NCBI GenBank assembly: GCA_964592335.1
Contig: CAZQEU010000016.1
Span: 1-28,235, forward strand
Source of the DNA: CAZKUB01 sp964592335
Lineage (GTDB): Archaea; Thermoplasmatota; E2; DHVEG-1
Length of the DNA stretch: 28,235 bases
Reading direction: 5' to 3'
Shown here: positions 25,591 through 28,235 of the stretch, piece after piece
Position numbering within the stretch: position 1 is the stretch's first letter
How the letters are laid out: each line of letters starts with the position of its first letter
Translations under genes and position numbers: made by a program
Notes under the pieces: generated by a model
What the model saw: only the letters and a program-made list of their open reading frames with translations
Databases searched by the model: none
What the model was told of the DNA's origin: nothing

Positions 25591-25821
25591 ATGCCCGATT
25601 ATAATATTAACATAAAGAGACTTCTTAAAGAAAGCGAAAATGGTACAAATAAAACAGAGCTATGGGCAGAGATAACTGATAATAAAACATGTAAAACCAT
25701 CAATAGGAGGATATGGTGGGAAGAAGACAATGGAATATTCCATGATGAAACACCAACGCTCCCTATAAAATTAAGAGATGCCGTGGATAATGCTTGGATT
25801 GAAAAGCGAAGGAAATGGTAA
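25591..25821 (+). CDS. Small unrecognised protein, 76 residues
   Basis: The protein has no known domain that I can name, no signal peptide and no membrane helix. It has a charged, tryptophan-containing composition: ELWAEITDNKTCKTINRRIW, then a cluster WWEEDNG, and a basic end EKRRKW. The coding call rests on a strong Shine-Dalgarno GGGGAGG correctly spaced, an upstream TATA-like box and an isolated intact frame. The segment GTNKTELWAEITDN resembles a beta hairpin. It lies between NAC (divergent) and nnr (same strand, 60 bases downstream). A small cytosolic protein is all that can be said. Confidence 0.65.
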   Translation: MPDYNINIKRLLKESENGTNKTELWAEITDNKTCKTINRRIWWEEDNGIFHDETPTLPIKLRDAVDNAWIEKRRKW

Positions 25822-25848
25822 AAAAATATTTTTTTGATTTTTAACCTA

Positions 25849-25857
25849 AAATATTTA
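25849..25857 (+). promoter_or_regulatory. TATA-like box for nnr
   Basis: AAATATTTA is centred about 29 bases before the ATG at 25882. This supports that internal start over an ATG at 25834 and implies a leaderless transcript. Confidence 0.4.
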
Positions 25858-25881
25858 GATTACTTTTTTGTTTATCATATT

Positions 25882-27399
25882 ATGCTTTCTGCAAATGAAG
25901 TACATGTATCAGATATAAATTCAGAATTTTATGGCACAAAAACCAGTGAGTTAATGGAAAACGCTGGTAAAGGTGTTGCAGATTTTATAATTAAAAAAAT
26001 AAAACCTTTGGATAAAAATATACTAGTTTTCTGTGGCAAAGGAAACAACGGTGGTGATGGGCTGGTTGCTGCAAGATATTTATCAAAAAAATATAATGTC
26101 AGCATATTTTTGCTTGGAAAAACAAATGAGATCCATACAAAAATCGCAAAGGATAACTATAAAAAAATAAACAGATCCAAGGTAAAAATTTGTGATATAG
26201 ATTCTTTAGATAAAACAGATGAACTACTTCAAAAAAATAATACAATAATTGATGCAATGCTTGGAATTGGAATCACTGGAGAACTCAGAGAACCATACAA
26301 AACAGTTGTAAAAAAAATAAATAAACAAAAAAACAAAAAAATAATATCTGTTGATATACCAACAGGCATTGGAACAAAAATTTTTGTAAAACCAGATTAT
26401 ACTATAACTTTTCATGATATTAAAAAAGGTATGAATAAAAAAATTTGTGGTAAAATAGAAATCGTTGATATAAAAATTCCAAAAAAAGCAATACGATATG
26501 TAGGACCAGGGGAGCTAAAAACATTTTATCCGAAACCAAGAAAAGAATCCCATAAAGGAGAAAATGGAAGATTGCTTATTATAGGTGGTGGCCCTTATTA
26601 TGGTGCCCCTGCGTTTTCTTCTTTTGCAGCACTGCGGACTGGTGCAGATCTTGTTTTTGTACTGACTCCTAAAAAAGTTGCAAGAGCAATTACATCATAT
26701 TCTCCACTGCTTTTAAAACCTAAGAGGCTTGCAAAGGACTTAGCAAAGTTTTCACCAAATCTTATTGTAAAGGAGCTTACTGATGAAGAAATATTAGTTC
26801 CAGAGGATCTGAAGATTGCTGAGAAATATGTTAAAAAAATAGATACACTTCTGATAGGTCCAGGGCTTGGAAATGACAAAAGAACACTTGATGCGGTTGA
26901 AAAAATAATTTCGTTTTTTGCAAAAGCAAAAAAATCAATTGTAATCGATGCAGATGCAATAAAGGTTATAGGAAAAAATTCAGATATTGTAAAAAACTCA
27001 AAAACAGTTATAACTCCACATACTGGTGAGTTTAAAGAACTTACAGAGGTTAAACTATCAGATGATATCGATGAACGAGTTAAAAAAACAAAATTATGGG
27101 CAAAAAAAATTGGAGTAACAATTATTTTAAAAGGCCATATTGATGTTATCAGTAATGGAGAGGATATAAAACTTAACGAGGTTCACAATGAGGCAATGAC
27201 TGTTGGTGGAACTGGTGACGTTCTTGCAGGAATTACTGGTGCTCTTGTCTCAAAAGGAATTGAGCCGTTTAATGCTGCAAGAACCGCGGTTTTTGTAAAC
27301 GGCTCTGCAGGAAATCTTGCTTTTGATAAGAAATCACATGGTCTTATTTCAACAGATATAATTGAAGAGATACCAACTGTTTTAAAAAAATATTTATGA
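25882..27399 (+). CDS. nnr: Bifunctional NAD(P)H-hydrate epimerase/dehydratase
   Basis: The enzyme repairs hydrated NAD(P)H: the N-terminal YjeF domain epimerises R- and S-NAD(P)HX, and the C-terminal ribokinase-like domain dehydrates the S form using ADP. N-terminal evidence is GKGNNGGDG (52-60). C-terminal evidence is IIGGGPYYGAPAF, TPHTGEFKEL and VGGTGDVLAGITGAL, the nucleotide-binding anion hole. I use the ATG at 25882 (505 residues): MLSANEV is a normal Nnr N-terminus, and a TATA-like box is correctly placed. The frame is open to 25834, but that adds 16 unsupported hydrophobic residues. The phosphoesterase gene starts 10 bases after the stop. Confidence 0.93.
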   Translation: MLSANEVHVSDINSEFYGTKTSELMENAGKGVADFIIKKIKPLDKNILVFCGKGNNGGDGLVAARYLSKKYNVSIFLLGKTNEIHTKIAKDNYKKINRSKVKICDIDSLDKTDELLQKNNTIIDAMLGIGITGELREPYKTVVKKINKQKNKKIISVDIPTGIGTKIFVKPDYTITFHDIKKGMNKKICGKIEIVDIKIPKKAIRYVGPGELKTFYPKPRKESHKGENGRLLIIGGGPYYGAPAFSSFAALRTGADLVFVLTPKKVARAITSYSPLLLKPKRLAKDLAKFSPNLIVKELTDEEILVPEDLKIAEKYVKKIDTLLIGPGLGNDKRTLDAVEKIISFFAKAKKSIVIDADAIKVIGKNSDIVKNSKTVITPHTGEFKELTEVKLSDDIDERVKKTKLWAKKIGVTIILKGHIDVISNGEDIKLNEVHNEAMTVGGTGDVLAGITGALVSKGIEPFNAARTAVFVNGSAGNLAFDKKSHGLISTDIIEEIPTVLKKYL

Positions 27400-27409
27400 G
27401 GAATACAAA

Positions 27410-28150
27410 TTGGATATATCTAAAGTTCAACCAGTTCCTGATCAACCTGCTTTGATAATCCAGGACAAAATATTAGTTATAGCAGATTTACACATAGGAA
27501 TAGAAAGTGAACTTCGACAGCATGGAGTAAATGCTTCATCTAAGACAGGGAAAATGATTGAAAACATTAGAAAAATTTGTAAAAAATACAAACCAGAAGA
27601 AATTGTTTTATTAGGCGATATAAAACACAACATTCCTTCTTCTACAATATCTGAGAGAAAAGATGTAAAAAAATTTTTAGATGAAACAAAAAAATTAGCA
27701 CATATTCATATTGTTGTGGGCAACCATGATGGGCTTATAAAAAAATTAACACCAGAAGGTATAAAGATACATCCATCAGATGGTTTTAAAATTGAAGACA
27801 TTGGTTTTATACATGGTCATAGCTGGCCAAAAAAAGAAGTATTATTATGTGACCAAGTAATAATGGCTCATACCCATCCAACTATAATGCTTACAGATCG
27901 GCTTGAACATAAATCCTTTGAGCCTTGCTGGGTTGATGCAAAACCTGATAGAAAAAAAATAATAGAAAAATACAAAATAGAAAAAACAGCTAAGATACTG
28001 ATTCTTCCTGCGTTCAATCCCTTGTGTGGAGGAATTGCGATTAACAAAGATGGAGTAAATGGCCCTATCAGCAAAATTATTAACATACCTGATTCTTTGG
28101 TTTATCTGTTGGATGGTACCTCTCTTGGCTTTGTTAAAAATATAAAATAA
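27410..28150 (+). CDS. ICC-like calcineurin-fold phosphoesterase (COG1407)
   Basis: A 246-residue metal-dependent phosphoesterase. Metal motifs are ordered as in the family: DLHIG (about 27-31), GDIKH, VGNHDG, HGHSW and AHTHP. The match is to archaeal COG1407, whose members often neighbour Lhr-type helicases in other genomes and may act on nucleic-acid ends or nucleotides. The start is a TTG at 27410. It is preceded by GAGG overlapping the nnr stop, with 8-base spacing, so it is translationally coupled to nnr. The C-terminal part has ILPAFNPLCGG, typical of this subgroup. The substrate is not known. Confidence 0.88.
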   Translation: MDISKVQPVPDQPALIIQDKILVIADLHIGIESELRQHGVNASSKTGKMIENIRKICKKYKPEEIVLLGDIKHNIPSSTISERKDVKKFLDETKKLAHIHIVVGNHDGLIKKLTPEGIKIHPSDGFKIEDIGFIHGHSWPKKEVLLCDQVIMAHTHPTIMLTDRLEHKSFEPCWVDAKPDRKKIIEKYKIEKTAKILILPAFNPLCGGIAINKDGVNGPISKIINIPDSLVYLLDGTSLGFVKNIK

Positions 28151-28200
28151 TGAAATTAGATTCAAATGATAGAGTTAAATCAAGACTTTTGCAGATTTCA

Positions 28201-28232
28201 AATTGAAAGAGCATTCCTTTGCTCTTTAGATT
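28201..28232 (+). terminator. Stem-loop downstream of the phosphoesterase
   Basis: AAAGAGCA (28206-28213) pairs with TGCTCTTT (28220-28227) around a 6-base TTCCTT loop. One mismatch further out, four more pairs extend the stem to 28201-28232 (one is G-T). The T-run after it is short, so it may instead be an RNA-stability element or chance. It lies about 50 bases after the stop at 28150. Confidence 0.35.
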
Positions 28233-28235
28233 CTT

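Noticed and set aside
25834..25881. Upstream ATG for nnr adding 16 residues
   Set aside because: The extension covers the TATA-like box at 25849-25857 and precedes the normal MLSANEV-type N-terminus.
28150..28206. 18-codon plus-strand ORF overlapping the phosphoesterase stop as TAATG
   Set aside because: It is very short, has no ribosome site of its own beyond coupling, and runs straight into a stem-loop. The overlap alone is not enough to call a gene.
28134..28235. Open minus-strand frame entering from the right edge and stopping at 28134
   Set aside because: Thirty-three open codons could be the tail of a convergent gene, but the frame covers the stem-loop at 28201-28232 and has no recognisable motif. 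It is too short to judge.

Overview
The window is an AT-rich archaeal chromosome segment. The archaeal assignment rests on a TYW1 wyosine-synthesis enzyme with all six cluster cysteines, an archaeal NAC with a UBA tail, a single GPN-loop GTPase, a COG1407 ICC-like phosphoesterase, TATA boxes about 25-30 bases ahead of several starts (many transcripts look leaderless), and membrane proteins with archaeal pilin-like N-termini. The mix of subtilase, COG1361-type surface protein, PadR and PrsW suits a euryarchaeon, perhaps a Thermoplasmatota relative, but I cannot fix the lineage. I see no rRNA, tRNA, CRISPR array, insertion sequence or phage gene, and no gene-free stretch over 300 bases.

Layout. 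Positions 1-377 hold a membrane-linked ArsR-type regulator cut by the left edge. It diverges from pyrE across a perfect palindrome. pyrE is followed by purD and a GPN GTPase (492-3178). A secreted subtilase, TYW1 and a nitroreductase lie on the minus strand (3185-6744). An unrecognised 510-residue protein with paired cysteine sites follows (6877-8409). A five-gene plus-strand cluster (8598-11349) encodes small pilin-like membrane proteins and a coiled-coil membrane protein; one member appears to carry a one-base frameshift in an A5 run. A divergent phosphofructokinase, a PrsW protease, a stand-alone E2-type acyltransferase and a 1087-residue surface/membrane protein follow on the minus strand (11359-17235).

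The least explained unit is a tight three-gene minus-strand operon (17299-21142). It encodes a LuxE/ANL-type carboxylate-activating enzyme, a transglutaminase-like protein with a rearranged active site, and an Nramp-fold transporter whose DPGN metal motif reads GQGQ. Next comes a self-contained exporter operon (21292-24968): PadR repressor, COG1361 surface protein, MacB-type ATPase and permease, with a 29-bp imperfect palindrome abutting the padR TATA box. The window ends with NAC (minus strand), a 76-residue orphan, the bifunctional NAD(P)HX repair enzyme Nnr and an ICC-like phosphoesterase (plus strand).

Housekeeping genes (nucleotide synthesis, tRNA modification, NAC, Nnr, GPN) frame three accessory blocks: the pilin cluster, the activating enzyme/transglutaminase/transporter operon, and the PadR-controlled exporter. 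Functions for the first two blocks are inferred from fold and context only.
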